Assembly: GCA_034927345.1 (NCBI GenBank)
Contig: JAYFQE010000001.1
Coordinates: 118,154 to 182,153, forward strand
DNA: 64,000 nucleotides
Reading direction: 5' to 3'
Source of the DNA: JAYFQE01 sp034927345
GTDB lineage: Bacteria; Bacillota; Clostridia; Saccharofermentanales; UBA5734
This document shows, piece by piece, positions 9,588-17,996 of this stretch (its first letter is position 1; each line of letters starts with the position of its first letter). The notes under the pieces were generated by a model. It searched no databases and was not told the DNA's origin. It saw only the letters and a program-made list of their open reading frames with translations. A program made the position numbers and the translations under genes.

Positions 9588-10091
9588 ATGACGCGCGATA
9601 TAAGCTGGGGCGGCATGCTGACGGCATTGACGCTCTGTTTTTTAATTGCCGCCGCCTTGTCGCCGATAGCCAATCTGGCTCTTTATGCCTTAACATCGCT
9701 GTGCATCGCCGCTGCGGTTGTCGAAATGGATGAACGTAAAGCCGTGTTGGTTTATCTGGCGGCCGCTTTGATCAGCCTGGCTTATCCGGGATGGACACAA
9801 AGCTGGCCGTTTATCCTGTTTTTTGGCCTTTATCCGCTGCTGCGCGCGCCGTTTGACCGGCGTTTCAAGACTGCTGCAGCCTGGCTGGCCCGCAATGCCG
9901 CCGGTTTTTTACTGGGGCTGTTGTCGGCCGCTCTGTTTTTTCTAAAACCGGCGCAGAATCTGGCCGGCCGGTATGGTTTCTGGATCTGGCTGATCCTTCC
10001 GGTATTACTGGCTGCGGCGATGATGGTCTATGATTATGCCCTATCCCTGCTGCTGCAATTTTACTGCGGCCGTTTACGGCATAAAACCTGA
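9588..10091 (+). CDS. hypothetical multi-pass membrane protein
   Basis: About 167 residues from the ATG at 9588; GTG codons at 9537, 9552 and 9561 are alternatives that would overlap the J-protein gene. Five or six hydrophobic segments fill most of the protein: GMLTALTLCFLIAAALSPIA, ALTSLCIAAAVV, LVYLAAALISLAYPG, WPFILFFGLYPLL, FLLGLLSAALFFL and WIWLILPVLLAAAMMV. The layout loosely recalls small ECF S-components or YybS-type proteins, but I do not recognise the family. It is translationally close to the J-protein and converges, with a 4-base gap, on the PBP5-like gene. Confidence 0.75.
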   Translation: MTRDISWGGMLTALTLCFLIAAALSPIANLALYALTSLCIAAAVVEMDERKAVLVYLAAALISLAYPGWTQSWPFILFFGLYPLLRAPFDRRFKTAAAWLARNAAGFLLGLLSAALFFLKPAQNLAGRYGFWIWLILPVLLAAAMMVYDYALSLLLQFYCGRLRHKT

Positions 10092-10095
10092 CAAA

Positions 10096-11529
10096 TCAGC
10101 GGCGGCTGCGCTTTTCGAAGATGACCAGCCGGGTCAGCCGGATCAGCCGGGTGACTTTCATGACCGCCAGGATAAACATCCAGATAAGCAGAATGGAACT
10201 GGCGGCCAGCAGGATATAAAAGAGATTATTATTGTTCTGCAGGACATTGAGCGCCTGATTGAGCAAGGTGATATTGGATAAGATCTGCCGGTCGGGGCTG
10301 ACATCAACGGCGATCGAAGTTCCGTCCTTCAGATGGAAGATGACCTGACCGACCGTCAGACTTTGCTCGATCGGCCGGCTGTGCGGGCCGAAAGACTGGT
10401 ATTGAACGTTGGATTCCAGAAAATCGTCGTTGATGGGATGAATATAATAGACGGTTTTTTTATAAACCAGGCCGAAATCCTCGCCGTCGACGGTCTTTTC
10501 TTTTTCACTGGCAAACGCTTCGCCGGCTTCAACCAGAGGGGTCTGGACATAAGTCGCGGCGCAGCCCTTGACCAGCCCCAGCATATCGTTGTACCGCTGG
10601 GCCGGCAGACCGGCGGCGGTAACCAGAATGATACTGATATCATTGACTTTACCGACGGCGACCATATAGGCCTGACCTTCGGACTCACAATAAAGGGCGC
10701 CGGTTATCTGATCTTCGGATAAAGTCCAGATGGCCTGCACCTCATTACGCATCGGCACCAGAGTTTCACCGCCCAGCACCAGGTATTCGCTGCTTTTGCG
10801 AATCAGTTTGGAAAAATTCGCGTCGAGCATGGCATATGAAACCAGATGGGCCAAATCGGTCGGGGTCGTATATTGCTGCGGCACCGGCGCGGCCGACAAA
10901 CCGCCTTCGTTGTCCGTTGCGCCGACTGATGGCTGTACGTCCAGGTACACGGCTTTGCCGGTACAGTTGATAAAGACCGTATTGCTCATGGTATAACTGA
11001 TGGCCTTGGCATTCATCAGTTCGACGAATTTGTTTTCAACATTGCTGATCTGCTCGGCTATCGCCAGCGCGGCCGCGTCCGAATTATAGAAAATAAGGCG
11101 AAGCAGCAGATATTCCAGCGTATATTTGTCGCCGGTCTTTAACGTGACATTGTCGCTGGTGTTTTCTTTAACCGCCGCTTCGGCGGCTACGGTGCTGATG
11201 GTGATCTGGGTGTCCAGGGGCAGGCGTTCGCAGGCAATCAGCGCCGTCATGATTTTTGAGGCGGCGGGAATGTTCATATGGATGTCAGCGTTTTTGACAT
11301 AGAGTCTGCGCAGTCTGGTGGTATCGACGACAACGGCCGCGCCGGAGGTGATGTCAACCTGCAGGTCCGGCGTATAGGCGGCTATGGTTTCTTCTGCCGC
11401 GACTGCGGCGCCCGGTGTTGAAAAAAACGGAATGGCAATCGGGAAAAAGAAAAAAACAAATAAACCGGTTATTAAGATAAGGCCGGCGCGCCAATTTCGA
11501 CTACCGCTGTATTTTCCGACTCGCATCAA
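10096..11529 (-). CDS. PBP5/DacF-like serine peptidase family protein, apparently catalytically inactive
   Basis: 477 residues with the layout of an S11-family D-Ala-D-Ala carboxypeptidase: N-terminal membrane segment (~residues 15-37), penicillin-binding domain (~55-300), beta-rich domain and a C-terminal membrane anchor (~440-465). All three catalytic motifs are altered. SxxK reads A89-A-S-K92 (family STTK followed by IMTAL, here AASK followed by IMTAL). SxN reads Y148-N-S150 before DAA. KTG reads I275-T-G277. A KTG at 131-133 sits where active relatives have LKPGE and is not the catalytic one. The protein probably binds wall material or partners rather than hydrolysing peptide. The AraC gene lies upstream on the same strand, 133 bases away. 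Confidence 0.88.
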   Translation of the reverse strand: MMRVGKYSGSRNWRAGLILITGLFVFFFFPIAIPFFSTPGAAVAAEETIAAYTPDLQVDITSGAAVVVDTTRLRRLYVKNADIHMNIPAASKIMTALIACERLPLDTQITISTVAAEAAVKENTSDNVTLKTGDKYTLEYLLLRLIFYNSDAAALAIAEQISNVENKFVELMNAKAISYTMSNTVFINCTGKAVYLDVQPSVGATDNEGGLSAAPVPQQYTTPTDLAHLVSYAMLDANFSKLIRKSSEYLVLGGETLVPMRNEVQAIWTLSEDQITGALYCESEGQAYMVAVGKVNDISIILVTAAGLPAQRYNDMLGLVKGCAATYVQTPLVEAGEAFASEKEKTVDGEDFGLVYKKTVYYIHPINDDFLESNVQYQSFGPHSRPIEQSLTVGQVIFHLKDGTSIAVDVSPDRQILSNITLLNQALNVLQNNNNLFYILLAASSILLIWMFILAVMKVTRLIRLTRLVIFEKRSRR

Positions 11530-11662
11530 CAGATTCAGACTCCTCTGCCTGCTGAAATCAAGGCTTTCCGGCAGCTTGTCCGGTTTGCTTTTTCATATCA
11601 TTCAGCCTTACCATCTTATCATATCTATTCTATGCTATGTATCGGTAACTCTCTCTACAAAT

Positions 11663-12490
11663 TTACAAATTTTTTGCAAGTGTAACCCGGTAAATACTAG
11701 GCGGCATGCCTTTTTCCTTTTTGAAAACCTTTGTAAACAGCAAGGCGTCTTCATAACCGACAGACCGGGCGACTTCGCTGATGGTCAGGGGCGTTTTCAA
11801 TAATTCGGCTGCTTTCCCGATCCGGAAGCGGGTCAGGTATTCTTTGGGCGTTTGCTTCAGATAACGCCGGAACAACGAATAAAGATAGCTCCGGTCCAGG
11901 CCGACATGCGCGGCAATTTCACGGATCGACAAGCTGCGCGCGTAATGCCCGGCGATAAAACGCACGGCCTGGCGCAGGTATTCCTCTTGCAGTGTTTCGA
12001 TGTTGACCTTGCCCGGCTTTTCCTGATCATCGATCAGGCAGGCCAGCAATTCATACAGTTTACCCAGAAGCCGGAGATCGCGCCCCCGGTCGCCCCGGGC
12101 CAGCGTCAGCATTTGTTCGACCAACAACCGGTATTCATCGGGATTGACGGCTGAAAAAACCGGATGCCGCTGGGACAGACCGGCGTCCAGAAGCAGCCCT
12201 TCGGCCCGTAAACCGTGAAAGCCAACCCAGAGGTATGTCCAGGGGTCCGTCTGGTCAGCCTGGTACTCAACGACTTCTCCGGGTGAAATGAGGAATCCCT
12301 GGTTCTTCTGCAGAAAATAAGTGCCTGAGGCTCCGGTAAAGGTACCGCAGCCGGCTGTAACCAGATGGATGATATAGTGGTCGCGGACACCGGGCCCCCA
12401 GTGGTGTTGGGGCTGACAATCTTCAAAACCACAATTAACCAGGGTCAGGTCAGTGGGTTCAGTTTGGTTAAAAGTATATTTTTCAAGCAT
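11663..12490 (-). CDS. AraC family transcriptional regulator
   Basis: 275 residues. The N-terminal ~100 residues are a cupin-like sensing domain (PGVRDHYIIHLVTAGCGTF, and FLISPGEVVEYQ). The C-terminal ~100 residues hold two helix-turn-helix units: SIREIAAHVGLDRSYLYSLFRRYL, and TISEVARSVGYEDALLFTKVFKKEKG before PSIYR. These regulators usually answer to a sugar and activate nearby sugar genes. Here the neighbours are a PBP5-like pseudoenzyme and an M28-type lipoprotein, so the target is unclear. The ATG is preceded by GAGGCGG. It is divergent from the lipoprotein gene. Confidence 0.93.
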   Translation of the reverse strand: MLEKYTFNQTEPTDLTLVNCGFEDCQPQHHWGPGVRDHYIIHLVTAGCGTFTGASGTYFLQKNQGFLISPGEVVEYQADQTDPWTYLWVGFHGLRAEGLLLDAGLSQRHPVFSAVNPDEYRLLVEQMLTLARGDRGRDLRLLGKLYELLACLIDDQEKPGKVNIETLQEEYLRQAVRFIAGHYARSLSIREIAAHVGLDRSYLYSLFRRYLKQTPKEYLTRFRIGKAAELLKTPLTISEVARSVGYEDALLFTKVFKKEKGMPPSIYRVTLAKNL

Positions 12491-12634
12491 TTTAGCCGCC
12501 TCTTCACTTGAAAAAGATTAAAATCTATACACATATTACCATATTCCTATTCTGGCAAACAGAGTAAAAGTTCATACTTCTTGCTTGTTGCGTCCGATAC
12601 AAGTAAAATGGTAAGCATTATGGAGGCATTGTGC

Positions 12635-13915
12635 ATGAAACGTAATCCTATTTTCATTCATCGGTTAAATGGCGGATGCCGCCTGGTCCTTAACGGTTTA
12701 CTCTTTGTTCTTATGATGATGATGGTTTTGCCGGTGTCCGGATGCCAGAGTACAGAAGAAACAACAGCTTCGGTAGCCGCATATGGCACCTATGGTTCGG
12801 AGCTTGCCAAACAGCTGGCTGCCGATTATCCTTACCGCAGTCCCGGCTCGGAACAGGAAACAGCGGCCGGCGATTTTCTGATCGACAGCTTGAAAGCCCT
12901 GGGTTATCAGCCGGTGGTTACGACATTCAATTTTCAGGATGCGTCGGGCCAAACCCTGACGTCACGGAACATTGCCGTGACCATTCAGGGCAGGGGTTTT
13001 ACCGTCACCGATAAAGATGGCAAAACCGGGAAAGCCGACCACCAGGTTATTATCGGAGCCCATTATGATACAAAAATATCGGCTGCGGACGCCGCCGCGG
13101 CACAGCAGACCGCCGGAACCGCCGCGGCAGGCGAAACGGCGGCAGCCGCCGAGCCGACTCTGGCCGACTGCGACGGAATCCACGATAACGCGTCCGGCGT
13201 CGGCGCTTTGATGACTTTAGCCAAACAGCTGCGCAGCGAGTCTTTGGGCTATGATGTCGTGCTGGTCGCCTTCGGCGCCGGCGAAGCGGCTCAGGCCGGT
13301 TCGGCGGATTATGCCGCTCAGATGAGCGCAGCGGATCTGACCCGCACCGATGCTATGTATTGCCTGGATTCGATATATGCCGGCGACAAGATTTATGCCC
13401 ACGCCGGCCGGAATTCTCTGAAAGCCGGCTACCAGAAAGATTATGAGAAACGGCGCAAACTCTATGAAGTGACCGATGTTTTTTACGATAATGAGTTGTA
13501 TACGAAAAATAATTATATGCTCTATACCAACCAATCGTCGATCGATGTAACGGTCGAGGGTATTGAGGGCTCTGTTTTGTATCGCGAGTGGACGCTGACG
13601 GCGTCGGATTATCTGCCGTTCGATACAAAGGGAATACCGATTGTATTTTTCGAATCCTATGATTATGATGAGAAAACCCTGGAAGAAATGAAAGAAAGCA
13701 ACAACCCGGCTTTTGCCACGACCGGCGGCGCCATTCGGCATACCTGTTTCGATTCGACCCGTTATCTGACGCAGATCCTGACACAGACCCGTTCAACGGC
13801 GCCGACCGACAGTGCGGCGGTCACGATTGACCAGCTGACCAAACGGATCAATAATACGGCTTTTATCATTCTGGAAGCCATACGCAAAGGCATGACCGGG
13901 GCTGCGGTTAATTAA
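12635..13915 (+). CDS. M28-family metallopeptidase-like lipoprotein, catalytic Glu replaced
   Basis: 426 residues from the ATG at 12635, with GGAGG eight bases upstream. A signal peptide (NGLLFVLMMMMVLPVSGC) ends in a lipobox with C37, so it is a membrane-anchored extracytoplasmic lipoprotein. The M28 aminopeptidase core is visible: GAHYDTK with H143 and D145 as zinc ligands, and GIHDNASGVGAL with the bridging Asp. An Ala-rich insertion follows GAHYDTK. The family motif AEExGLxGS reads AG-E217-AAQAGS, so the metal-ligand Glu is kept but the preceding general-base Glu is Gly216. Activity is therefore doubtful. The 3' end overlaps the convergent unknown gene by 8 bases. Confidence 0.88.
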   Translation: MKRNPIFIHRLNGGCRLVLNGLLFVLMMMMVLPVSGCQSTEETTASVAAYGTYGSELAKQLAADYPYRSPGSEQETAAGDFLIDSLKALGYQPVVTTFNFQDASGQTLTSRNIAVTIQGRGFTVTDKDGKTGKADHQVIIGAHYDTKISAADAAAAQQTAGTAAAGETAAAAEPTLADCDGIHDNASGVGALMTLAKQLRSESLGYDVVLVAFGAGEAAQAGSADYAAQMSAADLTRTDAMYCLDSIYAGDKIYAHAGRNSLKAGYQKDYEKRRKLYEVTDVFYDNELYTKNNYMLYTNQSSIDVTVEGIEGSVLYREWTLTASDYLPFDTKGIPIVFFESYDYDEKTLEEMKESNNPAFATTGGAIRHTCFDSTRYLTQILTQTRSTAPTDSAAVTIDQLTKRINNTAFIILEAIRKGMTGAAVN

Positions 13916-14384
13916 ACTGCGGCATGACAAAATAATAGCATAGGCAATCCTGATTCTGCCACCGGAAATTAACCGACTGGAACTGGCCGGGACGCAGCGG
14001 AGAATAAGGCTTTCCATGCTCCTGGCAAGGACTTTCGGGTATTTCCGGAACACCGTCCGGAATCCTGTCGCCGAACCAGCCAAGCAGGAGCCGGCCATTC
14101 ATGGTGGCACAGGCGTTCAGGCATATTGCCGGGATCAGGACATCAACCCGGAAACGGACCGGTTCACTGAGCGTAAAACGGATCTCCAGTTTTTTCAGGC
14201 CGGCCTGCAGACTGCTCCATTGTTTATCCATAACGATATCATGACCGTCGAGCGTAAACGATTCATGGATGACTTCCGATCCGGCTTCGGCATTGATTTC
14301 CGATGCTTCATGGGCGTCCAGGCAGATGCCGCTGAAGCGGTCGCCCTGGATCAAGGAGGATGAGTTTGTCGATTGGTCAGGCAT
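13908..14384 (-). CDS. hypothetical beta-rich protein, no confident family
   Basis: 158 residues, no signal peptide or membrane segment. The start ATG at 14384 has only GGGACGG upstream. Composition and codon use match the neighbouring real genes, and the reading frame fills the gap between two other genes. The C-terminal half (FRVDVLIPA, then ATMNGR, then PYSPLRPGQFQSVNFRW and YYFVMPQF) recalls the beta-sandwich at the end of GH127/DUF1680 arabinofuranosidases, but no catalytic domain is present and the match is weak. It converges on the M28 lipoprotein and is divergent from the SPFH gene. Function unknown. Confidence 0.7.
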   Translation of the reverse strand: MPDQSTNSSSLIQGDRFSGICLDAHEASEINAEAGSEVIHESFTLDGHDIVMDKQWSSLQAGLKKLEIRFTLSEPVRFRVDVLIPAICLNACATMNGRLLLGWFGDRIPDGVPEIPESPCQEHGKPYSPLRPGQFQSVNFRWQNQDCLCYYFVMPQFN

Positions 14385-14431
14385 GGCGGCACCGTCCCTT
14401 GCTTTTCGTGATTTGCACCATTATTCTATGA

Positions 14432-14437
14432 TATAAT
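14432..14437 (+). promoter_or_regulatory. candidate -10 box upstream of the SPFH gene
   Basis: TATAAT at 14432-14437 lies in the 121-base divergent gap. No good -35 stands 17 bases upstream; TTGCAC at 14413 is only 13 bases away. The call is tentative. Confidence 0.4.
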
Positions 14438-14505
14438 AAGAAAAATGTACAATGGTTTAAATCAATAAGCCGGTTGGATTCCTTGAAACAAGGAGGCGGA
14501 ACAAG

Positions 14506-15471
14506 ATGATACTTGATTGCATTGCCAAAGTCATGACCAGCAAAGCTTCACCTGGATCCTGGATCGCTACGGTTATCATCCTTGTTGTTATCGCAGCCGT
14601 TTTAATCCGGAATATCCGGATTGTGCCGCAGGCTACGGCATTTATTGTCGAACGGCTGGGCGCTTATCAGGTGACCTGGGGCGTCGGCATTCACATTAAA
14701 GTGCCGTTTGTTGACCGCGTGAGCAAGGTCATCTTAATGAAGGAAAAGGTCGTCGATTTTCAGCCGCAGGCGGTGATAACCAAAGATAATGTGACCATGC
14801 AGATCGATACGGTCTTGTTCTACCAGATTACGGAGCCGAAGCTTTATGCCTACGGCATTGAGAATCCGATTATCGCCATTGAAAATCTTTCGGCAACGAC
14901 TTTGCGTAATATCATCGGCGATCTGGAACTGGATGAAACCTTGACATCCCGCGACCTCATCAATACAAGGATGCGCCAGATTCTCGACGAAGCGACTGTT
15001 CCCTGGGGCATCAAGGTCAACCGGGTGGAATTGAAAAACATCATTCCGCCCAAGGAAATCCAGAATGCCATGGAACGCCAGATGAAGGCCGAGCGGGAGA
15101 AGAGGGAGAATATCCTGCGCGCCGAAGGTGAGAAAGAAGCGGCCATCCGGGTTGCCGAGGGTGAAAAAACCGCGGTTATTCTCCGTGCCGAGGCTCGGAA
15201 AGAAGCCGCCATCCGCGAGGCGGAAGGCCAGGCCGACGCTATTCTGAAGGTTCAGGATGCGACAGCGCGCGGCTTAACCATGTTGAAGCAAGTAAAGGCG
15301 GATCAAGCGTTAATTGCCTTGAAGAGCCTGGAAACTCTGGCGCACGTCGCTGATGGCCAGGCGACAAAAATCATTATCCCTTCGGAAATTCAGAATCTGG
15401 CCGGACTGGCCATATCGCTGAAAGAAATAACCGAAGAGCCGGCCAACAGCCAGAAAGCGAAACCGATTTGA
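14506..15471 (+). CDS. SPFH/band 7 (stomatin/paraslipin-type) membrane protein
   Basis: 321 residues. One N-terminal membrane helix (WIATVIILVVIAAVLI, ~residues 20-36) is followed by the band 7 domain starting PQATAFIVERLGAYQ and including VVDFQPQAVITKDNVTMQID. A long charged coiled coil (~185-260) carries repeated EGEKxAxI and EAxKEAAI units. The family forms membrane-attached oligomeric rings that organise lipid domains or guard membrane proteases. The start follows AAGGAGGCGG. A NfeD-type partner gene, common beside such proteins, is absent here. Its stop overlaps the TTG start of hemW (TTGA), so the two are translationally coupled. Confidence 0.93.
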   Translation: MILDCIAKVMTSKASPGSWIATVIILVVIAAVLIRNIRIVPQATAFIVERLGAYQVTWGVGIHIKVPFVDRVSKVILMKEKVVDFQPQAVITKDNVTMQIDTVLFYQITEPKLYAYGIENPIIAIENLSATTLRNIIGDLELDETLTSRDLINTRMRQILDEATVPWGIKVNRVELKNIIPPKEIQNAMERQMKAEREKRENILRAEGEKEAAIRVAEGEKTAVILRAEARKEAAIREAEGQADAILKVQDATARGLTMLKQVKADQALIALKSLETLAHVADGQATKIIIPSEIQNLAGLAISLKEITEEPANSQKAKPI

Positions 15472-16670
15472 CAATCTGGCCTGAGAAAAGCGCCGCTGCG
15501 GCTTATGTTCATATCCCTTTCTGTATCAAGAAATGCTGCTATTGTGATTTCGTTTCCTATCCCGGCTGCTCGGAAAAAGAACAATCGGATTATGTTGCGG
15601 CGCTGCTGCGGGAGATCCGCCGGGTTGCCGGTTATATGCGCGGCTTGAAAGACGACTGGCAAATCATCCCTCTGCAATCTGTTTTTCTGGGCGGCGGCAC
15701 CCCGACGATTCTGCCTGCCGGGCAGATTTCGGCAATTCTATCTTGCCTGGCTGAAGAATTTGGACTGGATCCTGCCGGCGAGTTTACGCTGGAAGCGAAT
15801 CCGGGAACCGTGACGATGGAGAACCTTCAGGCATATCGGGCAGCCGGCTTCAACCGGATCAGCCTGGGGCTTCAGGCTGCCCAGGCCGGGTTGCTGCACA
15901 GGCTGGGCAGGATTCATACCGCCGGCGATTTTTGCCAAAGTGTGGCTTTGGCGGCTGCCGCGGGATTCCGATCCATTAATGCCGATATCATGTTCGGACT
16001 TCCCGGGCAAACGCTGGCTGATGTTGAACAGACGCTGGATCTGGTTCTGTCATTGCCGGTCGACCATTTGTCTTTTTATTCTTTATCGCTGGAGGAGGGT
16101 ACGCCCCTCTATGAACTGTGCCGCCGCCAGCCCGGCTTGCTGCCGGACGATGAACTGGAACGGAGCCAATATCACAGGATCAGCCGTTATTTGGCCGAAC
16201 AGGGATTTGAACATTATGAAATCAGCAACAGCGCCCGGCCAGGCTGCCGCTGCCGCCATAACCTGACTTACTGGCACGGCGAGCCTTATTATGGATTCGG
16301 CGCCGGCGCCCATAGTTTTCTTCAAGGCGCGCGTCGGGCCAATACCAGCGATTTAGCACGTTATCGGAGCGCTTTTCCCGAACCAGGCGCGGCCGATCCG
16401 GAAACGGATCCCTGGCCTGCCGCGCAAGTTCTGGAGCTTATTGACCGCAACGAAGCTATGAAGGAAATGATGTTATTGGGACTGCGGCTGATCGGCGGCG
16501 TCCGTTTTGTTGATTTTCGGAATCGGTTTGGCCAGGATATGGAGGATTGTTTTGACGTGCCCATCAAAAAAATGATTCGGCGCGGATTGCTGCTGCGAGA
16601 CGAGCATGGTGTACGGCTGAGCACGCTGGGGCTGGATTTGGCCAATCAGGTTTTTCAGGAATTTGTCTGA
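15468..16670 (+). CDS. hemW: radical SAM heme chaperone HemW (coproporphyrinogen oxidase-like)
   Basis: 400 residues. A TTG start at 15468 is chosen because the conserved AYVHIPFCIKKCCYCDF begins within 15 residues and no ATG lies between. The CxxxCxxC cluster (C-IKK-C-CY-C) binds the 4Fe-4S radical SAM centre. GGGTPT and the TFGLPGQT-like stretch MFGLPGQTLADV follow. HemW transfers heme rather than oxidising coproporphyrinogen, and lacks the extra N-terminal region of true HemN. In Firmicutes it commonly precedes hrcA, as it does here. Start overlap with the SPFH gene suggests shared translation. Confidence 0.93.
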   Translation: MTIWPEKSAAAAYVHIPFCIKKCCYCDFVSYPGCSEKEQSDYVAALLREIRRVAGYMRGLKDDWQIIPLQSVFLGGGTPTILPAGQISAILSCLAEEFGLDPAGEFTLEANPGTVTMENLQAYRAAGFNRISLGLQAAQAGLLHRLGRIHTAGDFCQSVALAAAAGFRSINADIMFGLPGQTLADVEQTLDLVLSLPVDHLSFYSLSLEEGTPLYELCRRQPGLLPDDELERSQYHRISRYLAEQGFEHYEISNSARPGCRCRHNLTYWHGEPYYGFGAGAHSFLQGARRANTSDLARYRSAFPEPGAADPETDPWPAAQVLELIDRNEAMKEMMLLGLRLIGGVRFVDFRNRFGQDMEDCFDVPIKKMIRRGLLLRDEHGVRLSTLGLDLANQVFQEFV

Positions 16671-16677
16671 ATGCCTT

Positions 16678-16691
16678 TTTCGTTAACGAAA
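16678..16691. repeat. 14-bp perfect palindrome
   Basis: TTTCGTTAACGAAA lies between the hemW stop and the hrcA promoter. It could be an operator; no regulator is known. Confidence 0.4.
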
Positions 16692-16728
16692 GCTTCACAA
16701 CCCTGTCATGTTTTACAGAAGGGATTGA

Positions 16729-16757
16729 TTGACAGAGCGGGTTTGTGGTGGTAAATT
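16729..16757 (+). promoter_or_regulatory. vegetative promoter of the hrcA heat-shock operon
   Basis: TTGACA at 16729-16734 and TAAATT at 16752-16757 are 17 bases apart. The CIRCE operator follows within a few bases of the expected transcription start, the normal arrangement for HrcA repression. Confidence 0.85.
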
Positions 16758-16761
16758 AGTT

Positions 16762-16788
16762 TTAGCACTCAGGACCAATGAGTGCTAA
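16762..16788. promoter_or_regulatory. CIRCE operator (HrcA binding site)
   Basis: A perfect 9-9-9 inverted repeat: TTAGCACTC (16762-16770), nine-base spacer, GAGTGCTAA (16780-16788). It matches the CIRCE consensus exactly and sits between the promoter and hrcA, so HrcA should repress this operon and release it on heat shock. Confidence 0.97.
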
Positions 16789-16827
16789 AGGCAAAAAAAT
16801 AATCAAGAAAGGAGTTTGCAGACCAGA

Positions 16828-17991
16828 ATGCTTGATGATCGGAAAAAGAATATTCTTAAAGCTGTTGTTGATGACTATATAGCGACCGCTGAACCGGTCG
16901 GCTCAAAGGCGCTGGTTAGCAAATTCCACTTCCCGGTAAGTTCGGCAACCGTCCGCAACGAGATGGCGGAACTCGAAGAAATGGGTTTTCTGGAACAGCC
17001 GCATACGTCGGCCGGCCGCGTTCCTTCCGATAAAGGCTATCGGGCTTATGTCGACAGTTTGCTTCAGGTTGAGGCGCTGCCGGATGATGAAGCGGAAAAA
17101 ATCAGAGCTTATATGAGAGATAGTCTGGGGGAGCTGACCGGTTTGATCCGCAAGGCCGCCAGCGTATTATCCGAACGGACGGGTTATCCGTCCCTCGCTT
17201 TATCGCCCCAATTGCGCCGAAGCCACTTGCAGCAGGTTAAAATGCTGATGATCGAGCCGGGAAGGGCTTTAGTGGTTGTTGTTCTGTCAGCCGGCGTCGT
17301 CAAAGACCGGCTGGTCCGCATACCGGATATCCTGGACGCCAAACAGCTGATGCAAATTTCTTCAGCCATAGAGGAAGGTTTGTCCGGCATGACGCTGGAT
17401 GATATTACCTTGGTTACGGTAGCTACGGCGGCGAAAAACGCGCCGCTGCCGGAAAGCTTGCTGAACCAGGTCCTCTACGAGGCTTATGTGGCGATCAAGC
17501 AGGCAGATAATCTGGAAATCTATATTGACGGCACACATAAATTGCTGTCCTATCCTGAATTTTACGATATCCACAAAGCTAAGGATTATCTCGACACGTT
17601 AGCCCGCGACGGAATCATTGCCGGATATATGAGCGAAATGAAAGAACAGGATCCGGACGTATGTCGGCCTTTTACCGGTCATACCGGCAATCCCGCCGAC
17701 AGCGAAGACAATGCGGACCGGCAGTCATCCGGCGGCGCGTCATCCGGGCACACAGGCCAGCCGACCTATATGATCCGCATCGGCCAGGAGATCATGCTCG
17801 ACGGTTTAAAGGACTGCAGCTTTGTGACGACAACCTATAAAATGGGTGATGTTGTTGCCGGCCGGATCGGCGTAATCGGTCCGCGGAGGATGGCTTACGG
17901 CCGGGTCATATCCCATATCGGTTTTGTTAAGCAGACGATTAACGATCAATTCAGACGACTCGCCCGCGGCGAAGATAATGTGGAGGAATAG
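16828..17991 (+). CDS. hrcA: heat-inducible transcription repressor HrcA
   Basis: 387 residues from the ATG at 16828. GAAAGGAG lies 13 bases upstream; an in-frame TTG at 16816 is too close to it. The N-terminal winged helix (DRKKNILKAVVDDYIATAEPVGS, then SSATVRNEMAELEEMGFL and PHTSAGRVPSDKGYR) is diagnostic. It binds the CIRCE element just upstream and represses its own operon. It is longer than the usual ~340 residues because of a Ser/Gly/Asp-rich insertion near residues 280-310, before PTYMIRIGQE. The grpE gene begins five bases after the stop. Confidence 0.96.
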   Translation: MLDDRKKNILKAVVDDYIATAEPVGSKALVSKFHFPVSSATVRNEMAELEEMGFLEQPHTSAGRVPSDKGYRAYVDSLLQVEALPDDEAEKIRAYMRDSLGELTGLIRKAASVLSERTGYPSLALSPQLRRSHLQQVKMLMIEPGRALVVVVLSAGVVKDRLVRIPDILDAKQLMQISSAIEEGLSGMTLDDITLVTVATAAKNAPLPESLLNQVLYEAYVAIKQADNLEIYIDGTHKLLSYPEFYDIHKAKDYLDTLARDGIIAGYMSEMKEQDPDVCRPFTGHTGNPADSEDNADRQSSGGASSGHTGQPTYMIRIGQEIMLDGLKDCSFVTTTYKMGDVVAGRIGVIGPRRMAYGRVISHIGFVKQTINDQFRRLARGEDNVEE

Positions 17992-17996
17992 GCATC

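Noticed and set aside
11131..11139. KTG at residues 131-133 of the PBP5-like protein as catalytic motif
   Set aside because: It lies before the SxN position, where active relatives have LKPGE; the true KTG position near 275 reads ITG.
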